10,144 nt of DNA, taken from assembly GCA_015661555.1 (NCBI GenBank), contig DQVW01000079.1, positions 1 through 10,144 on the forward strand. Direction: 5' to 3'. Made by a program: the position numbers and the translations under genes. The stretch is from Methanothermococcus okinawensis. Lineage in GTDB: Archaea > AGJL01 > Methanococci > Methanococcales > Methanococcaceae. The notes beneath the pieces were generated by a model. That model was not told where the DNA came from. It worked only from the letters and a program-made list of their open reading frames with translations, and did not search any database. Position 1 is the first letter of the stretch; each line of letters starts with the position of its first letter. Of the stretch, positions 1 to 7,286 are shown one piece after another.

Positions 1-702
1 AACCTTTGCCAGGTTGTTGTAGGGGAAACTGGCGTTCTTTATACTCATACCTCCAGTTGAGATGCCACACATACATAGGTTTATGGCATCCCATATAGGT
101 AGTCCTGCAAGGTATAGGAGACTTATTCCAATTAGGGTATAGAGGATGTAGATCTGCCATATCTTTCTAGCAGTATTGACAGTACTTGGAAGGATCTTCT
201 CCTCCCTGGCCTCGGCCCTGTAGTAGGCGGAGACTCCAGTTTTTGAAAGTATGGAGATCACCATTACAAGGACCCCGATACCTCCAATCCATTGCTCCAG
301 ACTCCTCCAGAACTGTAGTGCACGGGGAAGTGCCTCAACATCCTTCACAAGTGTAAAGCCTGTGGTGGTCCAGGCGGACATACTTTCAAATACTCCATCT
401 AAGTAGGAGAAGTAGGGTATGCCTAGGTAGAAGGGTAGGGCTCCAATGAGGGAGGCCAGGAGCCAGGCCAGGGCAGATATCACCATGGCATGTTTCAATT
501 CAATCTCCACAGGTGCTGTAAACCTGTATATAAGGATACCAATTAAGATGGTTAGAAGGGAGGGATAGAGGAAGTACCACAGAGGCTCCCTGTAGTAGTA
601 CCCTACAACACAGGGGATTAACATCAAGATACCTATTACTACTATCAGTATACCTAACTCATGGGCTATGCCTAGAAGATCCCTCCCCTTGAAAACCTCC
701 AT
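1..702 (-). CDS. trkH: TrkH/KtrB-family potassium uptake protein, membrane subunit (partial, N-terminal half)
   Basis: This is the pore-forming subunit of a Trk-type K+ uptake system in the cytoplasmic membrane. Known members have four repeated M1-P-M2 units that build the pore and work with a cytoplasmic TrkA/KtrA nucleotide-binding regulator. The 234 residues visible run off the left edge; family members are about 450-500 residues, so roughly half is present. Hydrophobic segments lie at about residues 17-34, 43-61, 72-92, 136-153 and 185-200. The first pore loop reads SMSAWTTTGFT (107-117), with the selectivity-filter-like TTGF. It is followed by the family signature WIGGIGVLVMVIS (138-150). 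A second pore loop reads CGISTGGMS (212-220). The ATG at 702 is the only in-frame ATG before an upstream in-frame stop at 757-759. No strong ribosome binding site precedes it, and a TATA-like box about 30 bases upstream suggests a very short leader. It is divergent from 2-phosphoglycerate kinase. No trkA is visible in the window. Confidence 0.93.
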   Translation of the reverse strand, partial: MEVFKGRDLLGIAHELGILIVVIGILMLIPCVVGYYYREPLWYFLYPSLLTILIGILIYRFTAPVEIELKHAMVISALAWLLASLIGALPFYLGIPYFSYLDGVFESMSAWTTTGFTLVKDVEALPRALQFWRSLEQWIGGIGVLVMVISILSKTGVSAYYRAEAREEKILPSTVNTARKIWQIYILYTLIGISLLYLAGLPIWDAINLCMCGISTGGMSIKNASFPYNNLAKV

Positions 703-724
703 ATTTCCAGCCAGGTTGTTAATA

Positions 725-770
725 GGGATTTTTATAATAGATATGGCAATAGTTTTTTAAATTATTTTTA
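725..770. promoter_or_regulatory. Divergent promoter region between trkH and 2-phosphoglycerate kinase
   Basis: The 88-base gap between the two start codons is AT-rich. TTTATAAT at 730-737 reads ATTATAAA on the other strand, so it could act as a TATA box in either direction. It lies about 28 bases from the trkH start, which implies a nearly leaderless message. It lies about 55 bases from the kinase start, leaving room for a leader that carries the kinase's ribosome binding site. A second AT block at 750-769 is an alternative box for the kinase. This rests on position and composition only; no start site is demonstrated. Confidence 0.35.
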
Positions 771-778
771 GAGTGAGT

Positions 779-785
779 GGGGGAG
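779..785 (+). promoter_or_regulatory. Ribosome binding site deciding the kinase start
   Basis: GGGGGAG sits five bases before the ATG at 791. The longer alternative is a GTG at 773, which has only AT-rich sequence upstream and would place this purine run inside the gene. This argues for the ATG at 791 as the true start. Confidence 0.6.
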
Positions 786-790
786 AGTCT

Positions 791-1729
791 ATGGACCTAA
801 AAAAGATCACCGACAAGATAATTGTAAAGGGTAAGAATTACGACATGCCCTTCTCCAAGGGTATCCTTGCCAGGTCCCTAACTGCTGCTGGGATGAAACC
901 AAGTGAGGCCTACAATATAGCAAGGGAAATTGAAAAGATGTTAAAGGAAAGGGGAGTAGAAATCATCACCAAGGACGAGATAAGGAAGATAGTGTACGAG
1001 TATCTCATATCCAAGAACTACGATAGTATTGCAGAGAAGTATCTGCTCTGGAGGAGGATACTGAAGAAACATCCAATAATAATACTCATAGGTGGAGCCA
1101 GTGGTGTAGGAACCTCTACAATAGCCTTTGAGTTGGCTTCTAGGTTGGGGATTCCCAGTGTTATAGGTACAGACTCCATCAGGGAGGTTATGAGGAGAAG
1201 TATATCCCGGGACCTGGTGCCTATCCTCTACGAGTCCTCCTATACAGCCTGGAAGGCCCTAAGGATACCTTCAGAGGTTAACGACAAGGATATCCATATA
1301 CTGGGATTTGAGAGGCATGTGGAGTTGGTCCTAGTTGGAGTGGAGAGTGTTATAGACAGAAGTTTAAAGGAGGGTTTAAGTGTTATAATCGAGGGTACCC
1401 ATATCCTCCCAGGATGTTTGAAGGAGAAGTACATGAAGATGCCCAATATAATAACCCTCGTTTTAACCCTTAGTTCCGAGAAGATGCACAAGGAGAGGTT
1501 TGCAGCAAGGGCAAAAATTACATCGAGACCTCTGGAGAGGTATTTAAAACACTTTGAGATAATAAGGAAGATAAACGACTACATAGTAAAGAAGGCCTAT
1601 GAATACAACGTCCCAGTTATAGAGAACATCTCTATAAGTGAAAGTGTGGAGAAATGCCTAGAGGTTATAACTGAGAGGTTTGCATATCTAGATAAAGAGG
1701 ATAACAGGGAGGTAGTAAAAAATAGATAA
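791..1729 (+). CDS. pgk2: 2-phosphoglycerate kinase with N-terminal ATP-cone domain
   Basis: This cytoplasmic enzyme of thermophilic methanogens phosphorylates 2-phosphoglycerate with ATP to 2,3-diphosphoglycerate. A separate synthetase, not seen here, then cyclises the product to cyclic 2,3-diphosphoglycerate, a thermoprotective and phosphate-storage solute. The protein is 312 residues from the chosen ATG. Residues about 5-90 resemble an ATP-cone regulatory domain (motifs [12 protein letters not shown] at 19-30 and a GVEIIT...IRKIVYEYL stretch). This is followed by a kinase domain with a P-loop, [10 protein letters not shown], at 101-110. The downstream [11 protein letters not shown] (126-136) and the [10 protein letters not shown] segment are typical of the family. 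The domain order matches methanogen 2-phosphoglycerate kinases in full. The ATP-cone suggests allosteric nucleotide control (inference). Its stop codon lies one base from the stop of the convergent polymerase gene, so there is no space for a separate terminator. A GTG start at 773 would add six residues and is less likely. Confidence 0.9.
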   Translation: MDLKKITDKIIVKGKNYDMPFSKGILARSLTAAGMKPSEAYNIAREIEKMLKERGVEIITKDEIRKIVYEYLISKNYDSIAEKYLLWRRILKKHPIIILIGGASGVGTSTIAFELASRLGIPSVIGTDSIREVMRRSISRDLVPILYESSYTAWKALRIPSEVNDKDIHILGFERHVELVLVGVESVIDRSLKEGLSVIIEGTHILPGCLKEKYMKMPNIITLVLTLSSEKMHKERFAARAKITSRPLERYLKHFEIIRKINDYIVKKAYEYNVPVIENISISESVEKCLEVITERFAYLDKEDNREVVKNR

Positions 1730-1730
1730 T

Positions 1731-4700
1731 TTAACGATTCTTAAGGAAATGTCCTATGGTGCTCTGACCCACCTTCTCATTTTTAAATAGACTGTCTATG
1801 GCATCCCTAATTAACTCCAACCTCTGTTTTATATAGTTGTTTACATTGTATTCCTCTGCCATCTTCTGGGAGACATCCATATACTTCTCAACAGCACCCC
1901 TGGACACAGTAAGTATCAACTTGCTACCACACTTAGGACATACTCCCCTTAGAGGCACCCTTCTATATTTGGCACCACATTTACATCTAAACCCCTGTCT
2001 TGAGAATGCCCTTAGGTTTCCAATGAGGTCTGGGATAAAGTGGGACTGGATTACCTTCTCAGCTACATCCCTCTCATCGGCAGCCCTTATCTTTCTCGCA
2101 ACTGTCAACTGGGCTTCAGTCTTCTCAAGCATGGTATCTAAGGTCTTGTAGCTACATACCAGTGGACCTCTATCTATCCTACTCGTCTCATGGGTGTAGC
2201 CAAGACCCTCGTACTGGGCTGGAGTACCAAGTCTATCCTCCACAGTTTCTATAAGGTCCTTAACATCCTTTGGAGAGGGCATCTCAAGGGATCTCTCGTA
2301 GAACTCCAGGGGATACTCCCATACAACATCCATGTTGTGAACCTCTCCATCCACCTCCTTTGGATCTAGGATGGTGGTCAATACCAGTGGTGCATCCATC
2401 TGCCCCCCTCTCTTCTCAGGGAGGTAGACCTTTGAGAAGTTCAGGAAGGCGTCAAGGAGGAGGAATATACTGTCCTCGTCTCCGTCACACTGGTGGGTTA
2501 GTATGTTGAAGTCTACGATGACATTGTGATACTTTTTTGCCTTCAGGGAGTATACGTATCCCTCATGCCTAAGGATCTCTATATCTTTAACCTCCAGTAG
2601 CCAGCCGAAGTTATCCTCTTTTTCATTACCCTGTATCTTTTTAACATCCTCCTCTTTTAGAAGGAGCCCCTCTCCATTGAAGCTACCTAGTATGTTAAAC
2701 TTTGAATTCAGGAGGGTATCTATGTCCTCCAGCAGCTCCCTACTACCCTTTAAGAGTATTCCTCCGTTGTTCCTCTCCCCTGCAACTTCAAGGTATGTTG
2801 AGATAAAGGTCTTAACATTCTCTCTTGGTAACCTGTATACAAAGGATGGTAGTCTATCTTTATCCTTTTCTTCCTGGGACTCTGATCCCAGGAAGTGTGC
2901 CAACAACTTCATTAGATAGTCTAAATCCCTATCCTTTAAAGCCTCTGGTATCTCCTCCCCAAAGTTGTCCAACTTTGGAATCAGTAGAAGATCCCCCTCT
3001 TTAACCTCCATCGCCCTCTTCTCAATAAACTCATCCCTCTCTCTGTCGTATACAATTACCGGGTGATCTGGGGTAGTTTTAAAGGATCTGCCATCTTGGA
3101 GGTTTATACTTAGTAGGTGGTTTGGAGAGGGTATCTTCAATACCTCCTCTATATCTGTCAAGACTACCTCTCTCTTCTCCCTGTCAAAGGAGTACACCTG
3201 TACCTTGATGTTATCTTTTAAAGACCTTCTTATATAGGCCTGATTCTCGTAGTACTCCTTCTCACCGTCGTAGAGGTTGAAGAGTTCCTCCAGGGTAATC
3301 CTCTTTACCTCTCCATCTATGTTAACAAGTATCTTGGTATCTCCTGGGAAGCAATTCCTCCTTTTTGAGGCGTGGAAGTAGGGATGTGCATAACCTACAT
3401 TTGCATCACAGTATCCAATAATCCTCCCCACCATACCTGCAGAGGTGTGAGGTGCCATCCCAACTACCAAGTGACCTATTAGATCCTCCTTACTCTTTAC
3501 GTTGTAAAACCTCTCCACCTTGTAGAACCTCTCAAGTAGGTCGTCTATGAATTTTGCTGCATTTACAAAGTACTCTGCACAGGCCTTAGGTATGATAATA
3601 TCCTGTACCTTCAACTCTACAATCTGGTCCTCCCTCTCCAGAGGGTTACCGTAGATGTCCTTCTCGTAACCTAACTCCCTTAACTTCTCTACAGAGACGT
3701 TTATCTCACAGGGCTTAAAGTGGGTCAGTGGTACATCTGTACAGTCAAATCTAAGGGTACCGTCCTTGAATACGTACACGTTGTTTATAGCTCTCAGTAT
3801 CCCCTTCTCAAGGGGTTCAACTATCTTCCTCTTAGAGGTCATACCCTTAATACACTTTACATTTCCAACCTTGTTTAACCCTAGGTACCTCAGGGCCCTT
3901 CTCCAGTACTCCTCTAGAGGGATCTCTATTCTCCTAGGACCTGAGAGCTCTACAGGGGTGTCACAGAAGGGACATTTTCTATAGAGGCTTATCCTTCCAC
4001 AGTTTGGACACTCCCCATAGGATACCTCTACAACATCCCTTTTACCCTCCTCAACAGCCTTGTTGATTAGCCTAACGTTACCCCCTGCATTACCTATGGG
4101 GAAGAGGCTGTTTACTGGAGGTTTCATCTTCCTAGGTGCAGCCTTCTCAGGCCTTCCCATACGGGCCCCTATGTAGACGTAGGCCTTTCTCCTGATCTCA
4201 AAGGGTGCAAGGAGATTTACAAGGTGCATACTGTTCTTGGCCCTCTCCACCAGATCCTGGATATCCTCTACTAGATCCCTCTTACTCTCTACCTCATATC
4301 CCAGGGAGTAGAGTAATGGGTAGTAATCCTCTATCTCGATGTATCTCTCTCCACCCTCTCTAACAACCCTGTGGCAGCATCCAATTAACTCCAATAACCT
4401 CTTCCCCCTCTCCTCGTAGGGTACAACCCAGACATCTTTAAAATCCCTGATCTTTACACTCCCCTTCAGTAAGAAGTCTCTAAGGAGTAGTATGTCCTCC
4501 TTTGATACCTCGTGCCAGTAGTATGTAAATCTTGGATGGAGAGGTGTTTTAGTCTCTATTGCAAACTTAACAGCCTCCTTATGGTCTGGATTCTTTATAA
4601 AGTCCTCAGTGTACTCTATGTCCCTAGATGCCAGTATCTTCTCATACCACTCCTCGCACCAGCTACTTGGGAGGATTGGATGGTTGTTCTCAAGGAAGTC

Positions 4701-5990
4701 CCCATAGTTTATAAGGATATCTCCCAGGAAGAGTATCTCCTTAACCTGATCCCTGTACTTTATCGCCTCCTCCACAGTGTTTATCTGTAACACATCTCCC
4801 TTCCTAAGTTTTACAATGGGACCCTCTATACTATCCACAGGAGCTGCACAGGTTGCCTTTCCAGGCCTCTCAGTTTTCAACTGGGTACCTACAGCTATGA
4901 ATTCATCGAGGAGATACATGAGGGCAGGATGGAGACCGTCAGTTGCAAATCCTGTATTTCTACTTCTACCATATCTCAACCTGAAACCTCCAGATCTAGA
5001 GGGGTGGGCAAAGACTGGCCTACCTGCAATAACCTCTCCTATGTACTTGGTAATGGGCTCGATCTCTACATCCTCGTATAGCCTCTCCCTGGGATCCACA
5101 ACTCTCTTCTTCTCATCTTCTTTTTCCTCCTTCTCCTCCTTCTTACCCTTCAACTTCTTTAACCACTCCCATCCCTCGATACCTAACTTATCCACATGTC
5201 TAAGGATCTTAGGTGCCTTTAAGAGAACCCCCTCTACAAGTACAAGTAGGGCACCTCCTCTCAGCTGATTTGTCTCAACCCTCTCTAGATCCCTATGTCC
5301 ACTAACCTCCACGTCATCTGTAGCCTCCCCAGTTATCTCTATAGGTATGTTTTTAACTGCAGTTCTTATCTCCTCTGCACTTGGAGAGTACTGGAAGGTA
5401 CCAACCTCAGACTGATAGAGGTCCACCTCCTCCACGTACCTCTCTATCTCCTCCTCGGTGGGGATATACCTACTTAGTCCTAGGGCCTTTCTCACGTAGT
5501 CTCCTACAAGTACTGCCAGGGCCTGTGCAGTTCCACCTGCACTTCTAATAGGTCCTGCGAAGTATATGGCCAGGTACTCACTTCCATCTTTATTCTTCTT
5601 TATCTTCACATGGGCAATACCCTCCAGAGGGGCGGCAACTATCCCCTCTGTAAGAATAGCTAGGGCAGTTCTTATAGCCTGCTCTGCCAACTTCTCCTTG
5701 GAATCCTCCTTTCCAAACTTACCCTCTACTATCTCCCTGGCTATCTCCAGTGCAGCACGCTCCTTCCCATACTTATTTACCAGCTCCCTTATCCTATTGG
5801 CCACTCCCTCTGGACCTACCAGTCCCTCTACCCTGTCAGCCATATCCCTTGCAAGAGGTATCTCCACGTGATCCACAGGATCGTAACCTTTTTTCCTACA
5901 CTTCTCTGCTATCTCGTATATCCTCTTTACCTCCCTTTGGATACTCTCAAAATAGGAGATCATCTCCTTGGAGGCCTTTACATGTATCAT
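1731..5990 (-). CDS. polC: DNA polymerase D (polymerase II) large subunit DP2, intein-containing precursor
   Basis: This is the catalytic subunit of the archaeal replicative polymerase D, which works with the small exonuclease subunit DP1 and PCNA; DP1 is not in this window. The precursor is 1419 residues; removing the 288-residue intein (880-1167) leaves 1131, a normal DP2 length. Recognisable parts are the N-terminal region with [17 protein letters not shown] (144-160), a Lys/Glu-rich linker at 281-295, the [19 protein letters not shown] block (331-349), and [18 protein letters not shown] (608-625). A zinc motif has Cys at 661, 664, 673 and 676. The catalytic motif DGDED is at 1169-1173; aspartates in this motif are essential in characterised PolD enzymes. 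A C-terminal zinc motif has Cys at 1336, 1338, 1351 and 1354. QSTIGHFL (1409-1416) near the C-terminus fits a PCNA-interacting PIP box. The ATG at 5990 follows an AT-rich TATA-like stretch by about 20 bases, so the message may be leaderless. It is divergent from the DUF99 gene and convergent with the kinase gene, separated by a single base. Confidence 0.97.
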   Translation of the reverse strand: MIHVKASKEMISYFESIQREVKRIYEIAEKCRKKGYDPVDHVEIPLARDMADRVEGLVGPEGVANRIRELVNKYGKERAALEIAREIVEGKFGKEDSKEKLAEQAIRTALAILTEGIVAAPLEGIAHVKIKKNKDGSEYLAIYFAGPIRSAGGTAQALAVLVGDYVRKALGLSRYIPTEEEIERYVEEVDLYQSEVGTFQYSPSAEEIRTAVKNIPIEITGEATDDVEVSGHRDLERVETNQLRGGALLVLVEGVLLKAPKILRHVDKLGIEGWEWLKKLKGKKEEKEEKEDEKKRVVDPRERLYEDVEIEPITKYIGEVIAGRPVFAHPSRSGGFRLRYGRSRNTGFATDGLHPALMYLLDEFIAVGTQLKTERPGKATCAAPVDSIEGPIVKLRKGDVLQINTVEEAIKYRDQVKEILFLGDILINYGDFLENNHPILPSSWCEEWYEKILASRDIEYTEDFIKNPDHKEAVKFAIETKTPLHPRFTYYWHEVSKEDILLLRDFLLKGSVKIRDFKDVWVVPYEERGKRLLELIGCCHRVVREGGERYIEIEDYYPLLYSLGYEVESKRDLVEDIQDLVERAKNSMHLVNLLAPFEIRRKAYVYIGARMGRPEKAAPRKMKPPVNSLFPIGNAGGNVRLINKAVEEGKRDVVEVSYGECPNCGRISLYRKCPFCDTPVELSGPRRIEIPLEEYWRRALRYLGLNKVGNVKCIKGMTSKRKIVEPLEKGILRAINNVYVFKDGTLRFDCTDVPLTHFKPCEINVSVEKLRELGYEKDIYGNPLEREDQIVELKVQDIIIPKACAEYFVNAAKFIDDLLERFYKVERFYNVKSKEDLIGHLVVGMAPHTSAGMVGRIIGYCDANVGYAHPYFHASKRRNCFPGDTKILVNIDGEVKRITLEELFNLYDGEKEYYENQAYIRRSLKDNIKVQVYSFDREKREVVLTDIEEVLKIPSPNHLLSINLQDGRSFKTTPDHPVIVYDRERDEFIEKRAMEVKEGDLLLIPKLDNFGEEIPEALKDRDLDYLMKLLAHFLGSESQEEKDKDRLPSFVYRLPRENVKTFISTYLEVAGERNNGGILLKGSRELLEDIDTLLNSKFNILGSFNGEGLLLKEEDVKKIQGNEKEDNFGWLLEVKDIEILRHEGYVYSLKAKKYHNVIVDFNILTHQCDGDEDSIFLLLDAFLNFSKVYLPEKRGGQMDAPLVLTTILDPKEVDGEVHNMDVVWEYPLEFYERSLEMPSPKDVKDLIETVEDRLGTPAQYEGLGYTHETSRIDRGPLVCSYKTLDTMLEKTEAQLTVARKIRAADERDVAEKVIQSHFIPDLIGNLRAFSRQGFRCKCGAKYRRVPLRGVCPKCGSKLILTVSRGAVEKYMDVSQKMAEEYNVNNYIKQRLELIRDAIDSLFKNEKVGQSTIGHFLKNR
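2490..3353 (-). mobile_element. Intein at the PolD large-subunit active-site insertion point, degenerate endonuclease, C-terminal Gln
   Basis: This is an in-frame protein-splicing element of 288 residues (precursor residues 880-1167). Block A begins with nucleophile Cys1 in [10 protein letters not shown]. Block B has TTPDH at intein residues 93-97, with the TxxH histidine. Block F is [15 protein letters not shown] (266-280). Block G is NILTHQ (283-288) followed by extein Cys+1. The last residue is Gln instead of the usual Asn, and the flanks are KRRN and CDGDED. As I recall, Pyrococcus polymerase II inteins occupy the same site, also end in Gln, and have been shown to splice; the Pyrococcus abyssi one is about 185 residues. 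This one is about 100 residues longer. The extra segment (roughly 130-250) contains [10 protein letters not shown] (150-159) and [10 protein letters not shown] (183-192), which look like eroded LAGLIDADG helices. Splicing is expected to be autocatalytic and needed to rebuild the catalytic region. Exact ends follow from motif conservation and the reconstituted N-CDGDED host sequence. Confidence 0.95.
5106..5150 (-). other. Low-complexity Lys/Glu linker within DP2
   Basis: The DNA is an almost pure pyrimidine run on the plus strand (TTC/CTC/CTT repeats). It encodes a run of alternating Lys, Glu and Asp at DP2 residues 281-295. It lies between the N-terminal region and the block starting near residue 300. 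It looks like a flexible charged linker of the kind that varies in length between DP2 orthologues. No other role is evident. Confidence 0.6.
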
Positions 5991-6095
5991 GGTTCCACTG
6001 CTGTGTAAATTTTATTAGATGGAGTAAAAAAGGTCATGGGTTTTATAGTTTTTCCTGGTATAAAAATAATGAGAATTTTGAAAAGGGTTATCTCT
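5991..6095. promoter_or_regulatory. Divergent promoter region between polC and the DUF99 gene
   Basis: This 105-base AT-rich gap separates the two divergent starts. On the minus strand, AATAAAATTTA (about 6007-6017) is centred 22 bases from the polC ATG, which implies an almost leaderless message. On the plus strand, TTTTATAG (about 6040-6047) and TATAAAAATA (6059-6068) are candidate TATA boxes. The second would give a leaderless transcript starting close to the ATG at 6096. Neither gene has a convincing GGTGA site. I found no clear operator dyad here. Confidence 0.35.
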
Positions 6096-6647
6096 ATGGT
6101 ACACATCAAGGATGAGATAGGGGTATTAGGTATCGACGATGGACCCTTTAACAGGGAGAGTAAGGATGTGCTCCTCATAGGTACCTACTACAGAGGTAAC
6201 AGGATACTAGACGGCGTCTATTTTAAGAGGATTAAAAAAGACGGTATGGATTCCACGGAGAAGATCCTTGAGATGGTGAAGGGGAAGCATAAAAAGAAGA
6301 TAAGTGTAATCTTTTTAGACGGTGTAACCTTTGGAGGTTTTAACATCGCAGACCTTAACAGGATATACGAGAGGACCAGGATCCCAGTAGTTGCAGTGAT
6401 GAATAACCTACCTGACTATGAAAAGATAGAGAAAACCCTCATGAGATACTTTGAGGACTACGAGGAGAGGATATCCATCCTGAGATCCCTGCCAAAACCT
6501 GAAAGATTTGGAGAGATATACCTTCAGTATCTGGGGATAGACAGGGGGACCTTGGAGGTGGTCCTAAAAAAGACACGGTTGAGAAGTAAGGTACCTGAAT
6601 GTCTCAGGGTGTCCCATCTCATAGGGAGAGGTTTCCTCTATCTTTAA
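6096..6647 (+). CDS. DUF99/UPF0215 family protein (uncharacterised, possibly endonuclease V-related fold)
   Basis: This is a conserved archaeal protein of unknown function, 183 residues, close to the family's usual size. The family-defining motif GIDDGPF is at residues 12-18, and a second conserved acidic block, FLDGVTFGGFNIAD, is at 73-86. DUF99 has been grouped with endonuclease V in the RNase H-like superfamily. If so, D14/D15 and D75 could be metal ligands; that is inference from the family, not demonstrated. Three in-frame ATGs exist: 6036, 6069 and 6096. I prefer 6096 because it leaves an 11-residue lead before GIDD, similar to family members as I recall, and follows a TATA-like box at 6059-6068. 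The longer forms add MGFIVF.../MRILK... residues with no family resemblance. The evidence for the start is only moderate. It is divergent from the polymerase D gene, and its stop overlaps the stop of the convergent hydrolase gene. Confidence 0.8.
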   Translation: MVHIKDEIGVLGIDDGPFNRESKDVLLIGTYYRGNRILDGVYFKRIKKDGMDSTEKILEMVKGKHKKKISVIFLDGVTFGGFNIADLNRIYERTRIPVVAVMNNLPDYEKIEKTLMRYFEDYEERISILRSLPKPERFGEIYLQYLGIDRGTLEVVLKKTRLRSKVPECLRVSHLIGRGFLYL

Positions 6648-7270
6648 AGTTCCAGTAGTAGAGACTCTATATCTAGGGTATGAGTAGGTGCATTTTCACC
6701 GTGCCCAGGTAGTATCTCAGATATACCTCTCTCCTGGATCACCCTCTGAAGTTTTAAAAGGGAGGATTTTAAGGTCTCTAGATCTCCAGTGGGGAAGTCC
6801 CACCTACCTACACCATGGGCAAATAGGGTATCCCCAGTTATAAGGTAATCCCCACATATTAGAGAGATGCTACCCCTTGTATGTCCAGGGGTTTCCACGA
6901 CCTCAATACCACACCTTCTCAACTCCTCCACCACCTCTCCCAGGGGCACAACCTCCCCTGGTGGCACCATCTTACTGTGGAAAAGTGAGGCAAGGGTAAC
7001 ATCACTACCTCTCCTAAGTGCCTCCACCTCTAGGTCGTGGATTACAACTGGTGCATTGAAGTGCTCCTGGAAGAGGTAGTCTCCCCCTGTGTGGTCGTAG
7101 TGGCAGTGGGTATTTATTATAAGGTCTAAGTCCTTTACAATACCCTCTATCCTCTCCAATGTAGGTAGAAAGCCCTCTGGCATCCCAGGATCTACAAGGA
7201 TGTTTTTCCTACCTAATATGAGGTACTTGTTACACTCGTATCCCCTTCCCTCTATCTTGTAGATCCTCAT
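6644..7270 (-). CDS. Metallo-beta-lactamase-fold hydrolase, glyoxalase II-like
   Basis: This is a soluble 208-residue Zn-dependent hydrolase of the metallo-beta-lactamase superfamily. The metal motifs are complete: THCHYDH at 54-60 (H55, H57, D59, H60), H130 in GHTRGS, D147 in GDTLF, and H190 in LPGHG. The segment GDTLFAHGVGRWDFPTGD (146-163) resembles the glyoxalase II-like branch, where a thioester is hydrolysed. The length lacks the C-terminal domain of true glyoxalase II, so the substrate is unknown. The start at 7270 is set by a perfect AGGAGGTGA ribosome binding site ending eight bases before the ATG. An upstream in-frame ATG at 7291 would begin inside cofC and is unlikely. It is the second gene of an operon with cofC, seven bases after cofC's stop, and is probably translationally coupled to it. 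A link to F420 metabolism is only guilt by association. Confidence 0.9.
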   Translation of the reverse strand: MRIYKIEGRGYECNKYLILGRKNILVDPGMPEGFLPTLERIEGIVKDLDLIINTHCHYDHTGGDYLFQEHFNAPVVIHDLEVEALRRGSDVTLASLFHSKMVPPGEVVPLGEVVEELRRCGIEVVETPGHTRGSISLICGDYLITGDTLFAHGVGRWDFPTGDLETLKSSLLKLQRVIQERGISEILPGHGENAPTHTLDIESLLLEL

Positions 7271-7277
7271 ACTCTTT

Positions 7278-7286
7278 TCACCTCCT
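7278..7286 (-). promoter_or_regulatory. Ribosome binding site of the hydrolase gene formed by the last codons and stop of cofC
   Basis: On the minus strand the final codons of cofC are AGG AGG TGA (Arg, Arg, stop). The same nine bases, AGGAGGTGA, are a full match to the archaeal anti-Shine-Dalgarno complement. They are correctly spaced, seven bases from the ATG at 7270. One sequence therefore ends one gene and starts the next, a strong arrangement for translational coupling. Confidence 0.85.

Noticed and set aside
773..790. GTG start for 2-phosphoglycerate kinase
   Set aside because: No ribosome binding site precedes it, while the ATG at 791 has GGGGGAG in the right place.
4777..5268. A 163-codon open frame on the plus strand inside polC
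   Set aside because: It lies wholly antisense to strongly conserved DP2 sequence. Its product is rich in Ser, Pro and Leu, as expected from reading purine-rich coding DNA backwards, with no recognisable motif or ribosome binding site.
6036..6095. Longer N-terminus for the DUF99 protein (ATG at 6036 or 6069)
   Set aside because: The added residues overlap likely TATA elements and have no family resemblance. The choice remains moderate since no start has a strong ribosome binding site.
5750..6115. A 121-codon plus-strand frame spanning the polC start and the divergent promoter
   Set aside because: Most of it is antisense to the conserved DP2 N-terminus and its end overlaps the DUF99 start in another frame. 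The composition is shadow-like.
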